38,312 bases of DNA from NCBI GenBank assembly GCA_020444165.1, contig JAHLLK010000060.1, positions 1 to 38,312 of the forward strand. Reading direction: 5' to 3'. The translations under genes were made by a program, and so were the position numbers. Shown piece after piece: positions 26,356 to 34,821 of this stretch; the first letter of the stretch is position 1; each line of letters starts with the position of its first letter. The DNA is from Deltaproteobacteria bacterium (GTDB lineage: Bacteria; Desulfobacterota; Desulfarculia; Desulfarculales; Desulfarculaceae). Below the pieces are notes generated by a model, which was given only the letters and a program-made list of their open reading frames with translations, searched no databases and was not told the DNA's origin.

Positions 26356-26486
26356 GGGGCTCGGGTGGCTTTCCCGGGGCGTCTGACCCCAAGCAACCAA
26401 TACGCTGCCGGTCGCGGCATCAGCCTGCGGGGGAAATGAATCCGCCGACAAAGGGAGGAGTGGCGCAGGGCGGGCGCGCCCCGGCC

Positions 26487-27101
26487 CTAGTGCGCGGGCG
26501 CGAACGCCCTGGGCTTGAAGCCGGAGTCCGGATGGGGAAGGGGATGGGGAGGGGGATGGGGAAGGGGATGGGCCGCCACGGTGCTGGCCGGGATCTCCCC
26601 TGTCGGCCACACGGTCAGCGGCAGACCGGGGCTGGAGAGCCGGCTGCCGTCAGCCTCCACCTCCCCCACGTTCACCACGAAATCACCCGGCTCCAGGGCG
26701 CGCACCCGGTAGAGAAAGGTCACCACCATGCGGCTGGGTCCGGCGGACGGCTCCCGACGGCGGCTGACCCCCGCCGGGGTGATCAACAGGCCCCGGCCTC
26801 GGGGCCGGGGGTCCAGGACCCGGTTGGCGCCGGCCACCTGGATTCTGAGCAGGGCGGTTTCGTCCAGGTGCAGGGCGCGGGGTTGCAGGCGCAGCGAGAG
26901 GTGGACCGGGGCCAGGGGGGCGGACGGCGCGGCGGCCGAGGGACCCTCGGCCAGGGACACCCCGGCGTCCAAGAGCGAGCCCAGAAAGAGACCCAGCCCC
27001 AGGCCCAGCACCAGACCCAGGCTCAAGCCCGGGAGCCAGCCGGGGCAGAGCATCCAGCGGCCCAGGGCGGCCCAGGCCCGACGGCGCGGGCCGGCCCTCA
27101 T
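26487..27101 (-). CDS. Short BatD-like protein with a His/Pro-rich tail
   Basis: A 204-residue protein of the BatD/oxygen-tolerance class, reduced to one beta-rich domain (about 66-166: RLQPRALHLDETALLRIQVAG, then a VTFLYRVRALEPGDFVV segment resembling the Y-x-x-x-P-x-x-x-G-x-x-x-I strand of BatD). An N-terminal membrane helix (about 22-42) has Gly/Leu repeats. Usual BatD proteins are 450-600 residues with several such domains and a C-terminal helix. A tandem repeat encodes a His-Pro stretch at 178-191. The ATG overlaps the TPR gene stop (ATGA) and has GGAG upstream. The role is unknown; the fold suggests an extracytoplasmic partner protein. Confidence 0.72.
   Translation of the reverse strand: MRAGPRRRAWAALGRWMLCPGWLPGLSLGLVLGLGLGLFLGSLLDAGVSLAEGPSAAAPSAPLAPVHLSLRLQPRALHLDETALLRIQVAGANRVLDPRPRGRGLLITPAGVSRRREPSAGPSRMVVTFLYRVRALEPGDFVVNVGEVEADGSRLSSPGLPLTVWPTGEIPASTVAAHPLPHPPPHPLPHPDSGFKPRAFAPAH
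26530..26572. repeat. G-rich tandem repeat inside the BatD-like gene
   Basis: Tandem GGGGATGGGGAA-type units on the + strand with six or more G-runs of 3-5 separated by 1-2 nt, a classic G-quadruplex-forming pattern. The + strand is the template strand for the BatD-like gene, and the repeat encodes its His-Pro tail. Confidence 0.75.
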
Positions 27102-27739
27102 GGTTTCGCTCCGGCAGGACAGTTGCCGCGCGGCGGCGCCAGGATGTCGGCCCGCTCCTCGGGGCTCCGGGCCGTATTGGCTTCGGCCAGGCTGGTTTCC
27201 AGGTCGGCCAGACGGTCCCGCACCACCTCCCGGTTGTGGTCGGCCTCGCTGTCCGCGGGGTTCAACTTCAAGGCGCGGCCATAGGCGGCCAGGGCCAGGC
27301 GCCATTGCCGCACGGTTTCCTCGGGATCGCGGGCCAGCTCCTTCTCGCCCAGGCGGAAGTAGGTGTTGCCCAGGTTGTAGGCCGCGCGATTGGCCAGGGC
27401 CTGGTTGGGGGACTTGGCCGCGGTGCGGAAGGCCTCCAAGGCCGCGGGGTAGTCGCCCTGGCAATAGGCGGCGGCGCCGAGGTTGAAGGTCAGCTCCAGC
27501 CGCCCCGGCTCGGCCCGGGCGGCTCGGCTGAACTCCTGCCGGGCGCGGGGATAGTCCTCTTGCTGGTAGGCCGTCATGCCGTCTCGGGCCGAGGCCCAGG
27601 CCGGCGCCGGCCCCCACAGGGTGCCCAGGCCCAAGGCCAACACCAGCCCTTGCCAGAGGACCGCCCGGCCGGGGCGGCGCTCTGGCCGCCGGGGCGGCCG
27701 CGGGGGGGCGGGGCAGTGGGTTTTGTGCCGAAAAGCCAT
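27098..27739 (-). CDS. TPR protein of a Bat-type operon (BatC/E-like)
   Basis: A 213-residue protein with an N-terminal membrane helix or signal (about 32-52, ending WAPAWA-like) and three or four TPR units (about 55-185: DGMTAYQQEDYPRARQEFSRAA, LGAAAYCQGDYPAALEAFRTA, YNLGNTYFRLGEKELA, AYGRALKLNPADSEADHNREVV). The last is characteristic of BatC/BatE proteins (Y-x-x-A-L-x-x-N-P-x-D-x-x-A-x-x-N). Start 27739 is preferred because AGGA precedes it; an ATG at 27751 overlaps the upstream stop. It overlaps the BatD-like gene by 4 nt. In full Bat clusters the partner is a vWA protein, absent here. Confidence 0.82.
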   Translation of the reverse strand: MAFRHKTHCPAPPRPPRRPERRPGRAVLWQGLVLALGLGTLWGPAPAWASARDGMTAYQQEDYPRARQEFSRAARAEPGRLELTFNLGAAAYCQGDYPAALEAFRTAAKSPNQALANRAAYNLGNTYFRLGEKELARDPEETVRQWRLALAAYGRALKLNPADSEADHNREVVRDRLADLETSLAEANTARSPEERADILAPPRGNCPAGAKP

Positions 27740-27747
27740 AGGGTTCC

Positions 27748-28368
27748 TCATGCGGCCCGGGAGGCAGGGGCCGGGGAGGGCCGGGTTCCGGTGCCGGTTC
27801 CGCCGGCCGCTCGCGCCGCCACCCGGTGGGCCGCGGCCCAAAGGGCCTCCAGATCACCGCGGGTGAGTTCCCGGCCCGGCCGGTGGACCAAGTCCGCAAG
27901 CCTCAGGAACCTGCCCAAATCCCGTCCCACGTGGGACGCGCCCGCGGGCCGCAACAGGGCCAGCTCCACCAGATACTCCTGGCTGCCCAGTTGGCTGGAC
28001 GGCGCTTCCAAGATTTCCTCCAGGTAGAAACGCAAAATATCGGCCAGCTCCGCCGTGAAGACGCGGACGCGGTCCGGGTCCATCAGATCCCGGGCCCGGG
28101 CCAGGCGGGACAGAGCCTTTTCCAGCGGCGTGGGGCCGGGGGCGGAGCGCCCCACCTGCCGGCGGGACTTCAGCCAGGCCGCGATGCCGCCCAAAGCCAA
28201 GATTACCGCAACCCCCACGGCCCAGGGCCAAAAAGCTGGCCCCTCCAGGGGCAGCGGGCCCCGAATATCCAGGATATCACGCCCCAGGGTGTCGGCGGTT
28301 GCCGATGCGGCCGGGGCCAGGGCGGCGAGCCCGGCCAAGCTGGCGGTGAGACGGGAGGGGTAAATCAT
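27748..28368 (-). CDS. DUF4381-like membrane protein
   Basis: A 206-residue protein with a signal-like N-terminus (about 6-25), one transmembrane helix (about 46-66) and a basic cytoplasmic part. The segment FTAELADILRFYLEEILEAPSSQLGSQEYL matches the DUF4381 signature (roughly f-x-x-e-l-s-d-i-l-R-x-Y-l-e, then T-x-x-E-f-L). DUF4381 proteins normally stand between DUF58 and BatA genes; here both neighbours are missing. The stop lies 8 nt before the preferred TPR start. GGAGG precedes the ATG. Confidence 0.72.
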   Translation of the reverse strand: MIYPSRLTASLAGLAALAPAASATADTLGRDILDIRGPLPLEGPAFWPWAVGVAVILALGGIAAWLKSRRQVGRSAPGPTPLEKALSRLARARDLMDPDRVRVFTAELADILRFYLEEILEAPSSQLGSQEYLVELALLRPAGASHVGRDLGRFLRLADLVHRPGRELTRGDLEALWAAAHRVAARAAGGTGTGTRPSPAPASRAA

Positions 28369-28426
28369 GACACGGCACCTCCTTTCCCCTGCCAGGGCCC
28401 CGGCGGCGATGTCGGGGGAGGTTAGG

Positions 28427-28458
28427 ACGGCGGCCCGCGCCGTGACGCGGGCCGCCGT
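28427..28458. repeat. Perfect 13-bp hairpin between moxR-like and DUF4381-like genes
   Basis: Arms 28427-28439 and 28446-28458 (ACGGCGGCCCGCG) around 6 nt. It lies in the 119-nt gap after the MoxR-like gene and may set its transcript level apart from the three downstream genes. No T-run follows on the minus strand. Confidence 0.65.
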
Positions 28459-28487
28459 GGTAGGGGGGTAGGTGTGAGGTAGGGGGG

Positions 28488-29564
28488 TCAGGGCATGGCC
28501 ACAGCCTCTAGTATTTGCTCCACCGGAACGCCGGCCGGAGGCGTCTGAGCGCCCGCCGAACGACGGAGGATGATCCGGTGGCGCAGGACGTCCAGAGCCG
28601 CGATTTGGACGTCCCTAGGGGTGACATGCCCGCGCCGTGCCAAAAAGGCCTGGGCCTTGGCTGCCAGTTCCAGGCAGCCCGCCGCCCGGGGAAACGCTAT
28701 GCGCTTCGCCTTGGAGACGAGGCCCAAGCCTGAGGTTGCCGCATGCCGGCTGGCGTAGACCAGCCGGGCCGCATAGTCGGCAACCCTATCGTCCAGATGA
28801 ATTCTTTCCACCACCCGGCGGGCAGCAAGAATGCTTTTGCGGTCCACCACGGGGCTCACGGGAAGGGTCGACTGCTCGGCCGCTCCCAGAGTCCCGTTGA
28901 GGCTGGTGAGCCGCGGGCCGGAGGTTTCCAGGTTCATCTGATACATGAAATTATCCGCCAGGGTCTCGGGCAGGCGCGTCCCGGCCGAAGCCTCTCGGGG
29001 CTCCCGGGTGGCGAGAACCATGAAAGGTTGGGGCAGGCGGTGGGTACGCAGACCTAAAGTCACCTGGCGTTCCCGCAGGATCTGGGCCAAATACTCCAGT
29101 ACCCGGTCCGAGGCCCGCTCCAGGCCGTCGATCTGCAGGAAGGTGGCAAAAATGGGACCCCGGGTGAGCGCCAGGCGCTCGCGGCGGGAGTCCATGGAGA
29201 ATTCGGCGCTCACCAAATCGGTGGGCAGGGTTTCGGAGGTAAACTGGATACGGCGGAACTCGGAGCCCGTGGCCGCGGCCAGGGTTACCAAGGCCTTGGC
29301 CTGGATCAAGCCGGGCAGGGTTTCCAGCATGAGATGACCGCCGGTGAGAAGTGAAGTCAACATCCGGTTCACGAGATGGATCTGGCCCGCTAAAACGCGG
29401 CCCATCTCGCTACGCAGGATCTCGACCCAAACCGAAGCGTGCCGGACTTTTTCCGCCAGGTCCGGCCGCTCCTCCAACCGCAGGGGACGGAGTACGGAGG
29501 GGGGAGAGACTGCGGGGAGGCTCTCTCCCCAAGGGTCTTTTTTTAATTGACCCAGGGTAGGCAT
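28488..29564 (-). CDS. Degenerate MoxR-family AAA protein (predicted ATPase-dead)
   Basis: A 358-residue protein that aligns along its length with MoxR AAA+ ATPases but has lost the catalytic residues. Where MoxR has P-G-L-G-K-T it reads PGLIQAK (84-90), so the Walker A Lys and Thr are Gln and Ala. The Walker B L-A-D-E-I-N-R-A block is LQIDGLERA (143-151), with Gly for the catalytic Glu. Sensor 1 A-T-Q-N-P is ATREP, and the L-D-R-F arginine is gone (ADNF, 203-206). Flanking motifs (GGHLMLE, RRIQFTSETLPTDL, RGPIFATF, ERQVTLG, LPQPFMVLAT) are preserved. A good AAAGGAG site precedes the ATG. MoxR normally remodels vWA partners; none is encoded nearby. Confidence 0.85.
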   Translation of the reverse strand: MPTLGQLKKDPWGESLPAVSPPSVLRPLRLEERPDLAEKVRHASVWVEILRSEMGRVLAGQIHLVNRMLTSLLTGGHLMLETLPGLIQAKALVTLAAATGSEFRRIQFTSETLPTDLVSAEFSMDSRRERLALTRGPIFATFLQIDGLERASDRVLEYLAQILRERQVTLGLRTHRLPQPFMVLATREPREASAGTRLPETLADNFMYQMNLETSGPRLTSLNGTLGAAEQSTLPVSPVVDRKSILAARRVVERIHLDDRVADYAARLVYASRHAATSGLGLVSKAKRIAFPRAAGCLELAAKAQAFLARRGHVTPRDVQIAALDVLRHRIILRRSAGAQTPPAGVPVEQILEAVAMP

Positions 29565-29937
29565 TCCAGAACTCCTTTCGGGCTTTTCCCAATCCCTTAG
29601 GCACCCATGATCGAAGATAGCAACTCAGTCTTGCCGCAACCTTGCGGCGGCATTACAAAGCTGTAATGTTACCCCCGGGCCTCTCAGGGGATTTTCGCTA
29701 AACTATTCGGCTAATTACGGGGGGAAAGCTTCAGTAGGGCCCGCTGGCGGCTCCCGGCGTCCGGGGCGGCAAACGGAAAATATTGGGTAAGAAAAGATAA
29801 TTATGGCGCGAGGTTACCCAACCTGACCCCGCGGTGATCCGGCAACCTGGAGCCCGGGGCCGGAAAAGGGCCGGGGTAAGAATAAAAGTCGGATTGGTGG
29901 TGCCGGGTCCCCTGGGCGGCAGAGGGACCGGTGGGGC
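29565..29937. promoter_or_regulatory. Upstream region of the moxR-like operon with two palindromes
   Basis: A 373-base gap of lower GC with no gene. Two adjacent palindromes could be operators: GCCGCAA-cc-TTGCGGC (29633-29648) and CATTACA-aagc-TGTAATG (29651-29668), 70-105 nt before the MoxR-like start. A third, TTGGGTAA/TTACCCAA, spans 29783-29821. I found no convincing -35/-10 pair and no known riboswitch. Confidence 0.4.
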
Positions 29938-32415
29938 TCAGCGGGTGGGACGGGGCAGGGCCAGCCAGGGGGTTATCCGCCAGACGCCCGCCGTGGCGGC
30001 CAGGGTCAGGCAACCGTGCCGGGCAGTGCTGTACCAGGGGATGCCCCGGGCGGCCAGGGCGGCCAGGGCCGCGGGCCGGGGCATGCCGAAGCGGTTGAAG
30101 GCGCCGCAGGAGAACAACACGGCCTGGGGGGCCAGGCGGTCCAGCAGCTCCGGGGTGCAGGAGTCCACTCCGCCATGATGGGGCGCGGCCAGGATTTGGC
30201 TCCCGCCCCGGGGCAGCAGGGGGGCCAGGGCCCGCTCCTGGGCCGGCCCGTTGTCCCCGGGCAGCCAGAGCCAGGCCCCGTCCTGGCCAAAGCCCAGCCA
30301 GAGGCTCTGTTGGTTGGGGTTGTCCGGCCGGGGGGCCGGGGGAGGGGGCGGCCACAAGACCCGCACCTCGGCCCCGCCCAGGGAAAAGGCCGGGGAGAGC
30401 CCGTGGCCGGGGGTCAAGAGGGAGATTCCCCGGGACGCGGCCAGGGTCAGGAGCCGGCCGTAGGAGCCCTGGTCAGCCGGCTCGCCCGGCTCTCCATTGC
30501 TCCACAGCTCGTCCGGTGCGAAATGCTCCAGAATGAAGGGCAGGCCGTCGGTGTGGTCGGGGTGGGAGTGGCTGGCCACCACGGCGTGCACCCGGCGGAT
30601 ACCCTGGCTCCACAGGAAAGGCGCCACCACCCGCCGTCCCATATCAAAACCACTGTTCGGCCAGCCGCCGCCGTCCACCACCACCACCTGGCCCTGGGGC
30701 AGGCGCACCACCGCGGCCGAGCCCTGGTCCACGTCCAGGACCCAGGCGGTAAGCCCCGGGGGCGGGGCCGCGCCAGGAGCCGGGGCCGCGGGCCACAGCC
30801 CGGCCCCCACCGCGGCCAGGGCCAACAGCAGGGCCACCGGCTGGCGCCAGGCGCCCCGCGCCAGGAAGAACACCCCGGCCGCGGCATAGACCAGCCCCAC
30901 GGCCCAGGGACCGGGGCCGGCCAGGAACCAGGTGGCCCCGGGCACCGCGGCCAGGGCCTGGGCCGCCTCCACGGCCCAGCCGGCCGGCGCCAGGGCCGCC
31001 CGCCACACCAGGAGCCCGCCGGCCGGCCAGAAAAGGCCCAGGGCGGCCCCGGCCAGGCCCAGGGGCAGAATGCCCAGGGCGGTGAGCGGCACCAGGACCA
31101 GATTGGCCGGCAGGAACAAAAACGGCAGGGTGTGGAAATACAACACCCCCAACGGCAGCATGGCCACCCCGATGCCGGCCGAGAACCAGGCCCAGCCCCC
31201 CAGGCGGGCGGCCCAGCGGCCCACCGGGGTGTTCCCCCGCCGGGCCAGGCGGTAGCTGGCCGGCCCCACCACCAGGAGGATGGCCGCCACCGCCGTGAAG
31301 GAGAGCTGGAAGGAGAGGCTGGCCGGTGACTGGGGCCAGAGGAGCAGGATCACCAGGGCGGCCAGGGTCAGGCCGCCCACGGCATGGTAGGGGCGGTTCA
31401 AGAGCAGGGCCGCGGCCAGGGCTCCGGCCATGACCAGGGCCCTGAGGGTGGGCAGGGAGGCTCCGGCCAGGCCGGCGTAGGCCGCGGCCGGGATCAGGGC
31501 CAACAGGGCCGCCAGCTTGGGCGCCGGCAGGGCCAGGGCCAGGCGGGGCCAAGCGGCCAGGCCCAGGCGGCAGAGGAGAAAGGCCGCGCCCCACACCAGA
31601 CCCAGGTGCAGGCCCGAGATGGCCAGCAGGTGGGCCGCGCCCAGGTCGGCAAAGGCCTCTTTCAGGGTGGGCGGCAGCTGGCCCCGCTGGCCCAGGATGA
31701 GCGCCCGCAACAGCCCCCGGGACGGCCCCGGCGGCAGGCGCTCCAAAAGGAGCCCCAGGCGGGCCCGGCCCTCCTCGCGCCACACCTGCCAGGCGGGCGC
31801 TTCACCCCGGCCCAGGACCGTGAGGCCGGCCTGGGCTCCGGCGTAGGCCCGCACCAGGAAGCCCTGCCGGGCCTGCTCCGCCGCGTAGTCATACCCGCCG
31901 GGGTTGGCCAGGCTGGTGATGGGTTGGGGCTGCACCTTGAGCCGCACCCGGGCCCCGGGCGGCGGGGGGGCCCACTGCGGGGCCAGACTCAGGTGCAGGC
32001 GGCCGCGCGTCGGACGGCCGTCCAGGCTCACGGCGGCCAGGTCCAGGCGGGAATTCCGCACCAGGGGCTCCGGCGCGGTGAGCACGTCGGCCACCAGCAT
32101 ATGGTCCTGGCCGTCGGCCTCATGCACCAGGTGGTCCGGCGGCGGCGGGGCGGCGTCCCAGGCCGCCAGCCCCAGGCCCAGGACCAGCGAGGCCCCGGCT
32201 AGGCCGAGAAGTTGGTGGAGCGAGAGCGAAGGGGAACCGGGAGAGCGCGCGGCGAAAAGGGCCAAGTGGCGGAGCGCCAGCCAGGCCAGGGCCAGGCCGG
32301 CCAGGGTCAGGCCCACCCCCAGCCAGAGGGGCCGCCAGTCCGGAGGCAGGGCCCCGCCGGCCAGGCAGCCGGCCAAAAGCCCCAAGACCGGCGGCAACAA
32401 GGGATGAAAAAACAC
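29938..32415 (-). CDS. comEC: ComEC/Rec2 DNA uptake channel
   Basis: An 825-residue inner-membrane protein expected to carry single-stranded DNA into the cytoplasm during natural transformation. Parts: N-terminal helices with a DUF4131-like domain (about 30-190), the Competence core with many helices (about 220-520, HLLAISGLHLGLVWG motif) and a C-terminal metallo-beta-lactamase domain (about 560-800) with SHSHPDHTDGLP and APHHGGVDS. The GTG at 32415 is the first good start; only a weak AGG precedes it. No other competence gene is nearby, and the family is also retained by species not known to be transformable. Confidence 0.93.
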   Translation of the reverse strand: MFFHPLLPPVLGLLAGCLAGGALPPDWRPLWLGVGLTLAGLALAWLALRHLALFAARSPGSPSLSLHQLLGLAGASLVLGLGLAAWDAAPPPPDHLVHEADGQDHMLVADVLTAPEPLVRNSRLDLAAVSLDGRPTRGRLHLSLAPQWAPPPPGARVRLKVQPQPITSLANPGGYDYAAEQARQGFLVRAYAGAQAGLTVLGRGEAPAWQVWREEGRARLGLLLERLPPGPSRGLLRALILGQRGQLPPTLKEAFADLGAAHLLAISGLHLGLVWGAAFLLCRLGLAAWPRLALALPAPKLAALLALIPAAAYAGLAGASLPTLRALVMAGALAAALLLNRPYHAVGGLTLAALVILLLWPQSPASLSFQLSFTAVAAILLVVGPASYRLARRGNTPVGRWAARLGGWAWFSAGIGVAMLPLGVLYFHTLPFLFLPANLVLVPLTALGILPLGLAGAALGLFWPAGGLLVWRAALAPAGWAVEAAQALAAVPGATWFLAGPGPWAVGLVYAAAGVFFLARGAWRQPVALLLALAAVGAGLWPAAPAPGAAPPPGLTAWVLDVDQGSAAVVRLPQGQVVVVDGGGWPNSGFDMGRRVVAPFLWSQGIRRVHAVVASHSHPDHTDGLPFILEHFAPDELWSNGEPGEPADQGSYGRLLTLAASRGISLLTPGHGLSPAFSLGGAEVRVLWPPPPPAPRPDNPNQQSLWLGFGQDGAWLWLPGDNGPAQERALAPLLPRGGSQILAAPHHGGVDSCTPELLDRLAPQAVLFSCGAFNRFGMPRPAALAALAARGIPWYSTARHGCLTLAATAGVWRITPWLALPRPTR

Positions 32416-32452
32416 CCGGCTGCCTAAGAGTTTGTTGGAGAAATGGGAAGAT

Positions 32453-32498
32453 GTGGGGGAAAACCCCTTTTTGTGGACAAAAAGGGGTTTTCCCCCAC
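32453..32498. repeat. Large perfect hairpin, 20-bp arms
   Basis: Arms 32453-32472 and 32479-32498 are exact inverted copies around 6 nt, with runs G5A4C4T5. It lies between murA and comEC (both minus strand). Beyond the right arm comes a C-rich then A-rich stretch (32499-32519). It probably ends or attenuates the murA transcript; similar G/A-C/T palindromes are familiar as dispersed repeats in deltaproteobacteria. Confidence 0.8.
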
Positions 32499-32662
32499 GC
32501 CCCCTTTCCCCAAAAAAACTTCGTAGGTTTCAGGTGGTTGAGCAAAAGTAATCTTTAATCCGGAATGCCTGCCGAAGGCGGGAAAGTGGCGAAAAACGGC
32601 CGTGGCGCGAATACTCCGCCACCCTCCAATGGTGGGCTCCCCCTGCTCAACCGGCTCCGAGG

Positions 32663-33943
32663 TCAAGACTTCAGTTCCCGGCCCGGCGGCGGCTCCTGGT
32701 CGCGGGTGACCCGGGCTCCGGCGGCGGTCAGTTTCTGGTCGATGCGCTCATAGCCCCGGTCCAGGTGATACACCCGGCTGATGGCGGTGCGGCCCTCGGC
32801 GGCCAGGCCGGCCAGCACCAGGCAGGCCGAGGCCCGCAGGTCGGTGGCCATCACCGGCGCGCCTGCCAGGCGGCGCACCCCCTTGACCATGGCGGTGGAG
32901 CCGGTGACCTCCACGTTGGCCCCCAGGCGGCGCAGCTCCGGCACGTGCATCAGGCGGTTCTCGAAGATGGTCTCCTGGATCAGGGAGCTGCCGTTGGAGA
33001 GCGTCATCAGCGCCATGACCTGGGCTTGCAGGTCGGTGGGGAAGCCGGGGTAGGGGCCGGTGATGAAGCTCACCGGCCGGGGGGCCCGCCGGGCCGAGAC
33101 CACCACGCCCTGGGCGGTCTGCTGAAAGCGGAGCCCCGCTTCCTTGAGCTTGCCCACCACGGCGGTGAGGTGCTCCAGCGGCGCGTCCTGGATGGTCAGC
33201 TCGCCCCGGGTGATGCCGGCAGCCACCATGAAAGTGCCGGCCTCGATGCGGTCGGGCATGACCCGGTGGTCCAGGGGAGCCAGCTCGTCCACCCCCCGGA
33301 TCACCACGGTGGCCGTGCCCGCGCCCTCGATCTTGGCCCCGGCCTTGGCCAGGGCCCGGGCCAGGTCCACCACCTCGGGCTCCCGGGCGGCGTTCCGCAG
33401 GACAGTGGTGCCCTTGGCCAGGCAGGCGGCCATGAGCACGTTCTCCGTGCCGGTCACGGTCACCAAGTCAAAGGTGATCTCCGCGCCCTTCAAGCGCTTG
33501 ACCGTGGCTTCCACGTAGCCCTCGCGGATCTCGATGCGGGCGCCCATGGCCTCCAGGCCCTTCAGGTGCTGGTCGATGGGCCGCTCGCCAATGGCGCAGC
33601 CGCCGGGCAGGCTCACCCGGGCCCGGCCCAGGCGGGCCACCAGGGGCCCCAGCACCAACACCGAGGCGCGCATGGTCTTCACCAGCTCGTAGGGCGCTTC
33701 GCAATCCAGCTCGCCCATGGCCTCCACGGTCAGGTCCGAGCCCCGGAAATCCACGTTGGCGCCCAGGGTGCTCAACAGCCCGGCCATGGTTTTCACATCC
33801 CGGAGCGCCGGCACGTTGGCCAGGCGGCTGCGTCCCCGGCCCAGCAGGCAGGCGGCCATGAGCGGCAGGGTGGCGTTCTTGGCCCCGCTCACCCGCACCC
33901 GCCCCACCAGGGGGGATCCGCCTTCCACCACCAGTCTATCCAT
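32663..33943 (-). CDS. murA: UDP-N-acetylglucosamine 1-carboxyvinyltransferase
   Basis: A 426-residue MurA, catalysing the first committed step of peptidoglycan synthesis (transfer of enolpyruvate from PEP to UDP-GlcNAc). Lys22 in SGAKNA and catalytic Cys116 in [11 protein letters not shown] are present (Cys, not the fosfomycin-resistant Asp); the Arg in ATDLRASA completes the site. The ATG overlaps the end of prmC by 8 nt, so the two are translationally coupled. Length is canonical. Confidence 0.97.
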   Translation of the reverse strand: MDRLVVEGGSPLVGRVRVSGAKNATLPLMAACLLGRGRSRLANVPALRDVKTMAGLLSTLGANVDFRGSDLTVEAMGELDCEAPYELVKTMRASVLVLGPLVARLGRARVSLPGGCAIGERPIDQHLKGLEAMGARIEIREGYVEATVKRLKGAEITFDLVTVTGTENVLMAACLAKGTTVLRNAAREPEVVDLARALAKAGAKIEGAGTATVVIRGVDELAPLDHRVMPDRIEAGTFMVAAGITRGELTIQDAPLEHLTAVVGKLKEAGLRFQQTAQGVVVSARRAPRPVSFITGPYPGFPTDLQAQVMALMTLSNGSSLIQETIFENRLMHVPELRRLGANVEVTGSTAMVKGVRRLAGAPVMATDLRASACLVLAGLAAEGRTAISRVYHLDRGYERIDQKLTAAGARVTRDQEPPPGRELKS

Positions 33944-34814
33944 AGTCCCCTCTTTGGCAGACCAGCACCCGCTCGATGCCGGCCAGGTCCAATTTGGTGT
34001 CGATTTCCACGTATACCCCCGTGGCGGCGGCGATCCGGCGGGCGCCCGCGGCCTGGCCCTGGCCCATCTCGATCAAAAGCCAGCCGCCGGGCCGGAGATA
34101 GGAGCCCGCTCCCTCCAGGATAACCCGAATCAGGTCCAGGCCGCCGGGGCCGCCGTCCAGGGCCTCGCGGGGCTCATAGTCCCGCACCTGGGCAGGCAGG
34201 CTGTCCCAGTCCTCCCGGGCCACATAGGGGGGGTTGGCCGTGATCACCTCGAAGAAGCCACCGCCGGCCGCCAGGGGCTCCCAAAGATCGCCCTGGAGCC
34301 AGCTCACCCGCTCCGCCAGGCCCAGCGCGGCCGCGTTGGCGCGGGCATAGGCCAGGGCCCGCGCCGAGAGGTCCACCCCCACCACGGCCACCCCGGGGTG
34401 ATGGGTGGCCACGGCCAGGGCCACCGCCCCGGAGCCGGTGCAGAGGTCCAACAGGCGGGGGTAGTCCTGGTCGGCCAGATGGGCCAGGGCCTCCTCCACC
34501 AGGAGCTCGGTCTCGGGCCGGGGGATGAGGACCCCGGGGCCCACCCTAAGCTCCAGGCTGTGGAACCCCTGCCGGCCCAAAAGATAGGCCACCGGCTCGT
34601 GCTGCCGCCGCCGCAGCAGAAGTTCCTTGTAGGCGGCCAACTCAGCGGGCGACAAGGGTTGGTCAAAGCGCAGGTAGAGGTCCATGCGGGAACAGGAGAG
34701 CACCTGGGCCAACATCAACTCCGCCGACAGGCGGGGAGCTTCCACCTGGTGACCGGCCAGGTACTGGCCCGACCAGCGGATCAGTTCGCGAATAGTCCAG
34801 ACCTCTCCCGCCAC
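33936..34814 (-). CDS. prmC: Release factor glutamine methyltransferase
   Basis: A 292-residue PrmC that methylates the GGQ glutamine of release factors, including the prfA product encoded upstream. A helical N-domain (about 1-75) is followed by the methyltransferase with IPRPET (97-102), a SAM loop LDLCTGSGA (122-130) and the catalytic NPPY (194-197). I use the GTG at 34814 (reads [11 protein letters not shown]), because related proteins begin with a W-T-I motif; the ATG at 34889 would put the start inside a repeat element. No ribosome site is visible. The gene is separated from prfA only by that element. Confidence 0.9.
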   Translation of the reverse strand: MAGEVWTIRELIRWSGQYLAGHQVEAPRLSAELMLAQVLSCSRMDLYLRFDQPLSPAELAAYKELLLRRRQHEPVAYLLGRQGFHSLELRVGPGVLIPRPETELLVEEALAHLADQDYPRLLDLCTGSGAVALAVATHHPGVAVVGVDLSARALAYARANAAALGLAERVSWLQGDLWEPLAAGGGFFEVITANPPYVAREDWDSLPAQVRDYEPREALDGGPGGLDLIRVILEGAGSYLRPGGWLLIEMGQGQAAGARRIAAATGVYVEIDTKLDLAGIERVLVCQRGDYG

Positions 34815-34821
34815 GGTGCTT

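Noticed and set aside
26530..26572. Tandem repeat as a CRISPR array
   Set aside because: Units are 6-18 nt without spacers and lie within a coding frame.
27102..27899. Upstream extension of the BatD-like frame to 27899
   Set aside because: It overlaps the TPR gene entirely in another frame and is Pro/Arg/Gly-rich; the ATG at 27101 with ATGA overlap and GGAG is the natural start.
29640..29930. Possible riboswitch (for example cyclic di-GMP) before comEC or the moxR-like operon
   Set aside because: The conserved core motifs of known classes are absent, and only generic palindromes are visible.
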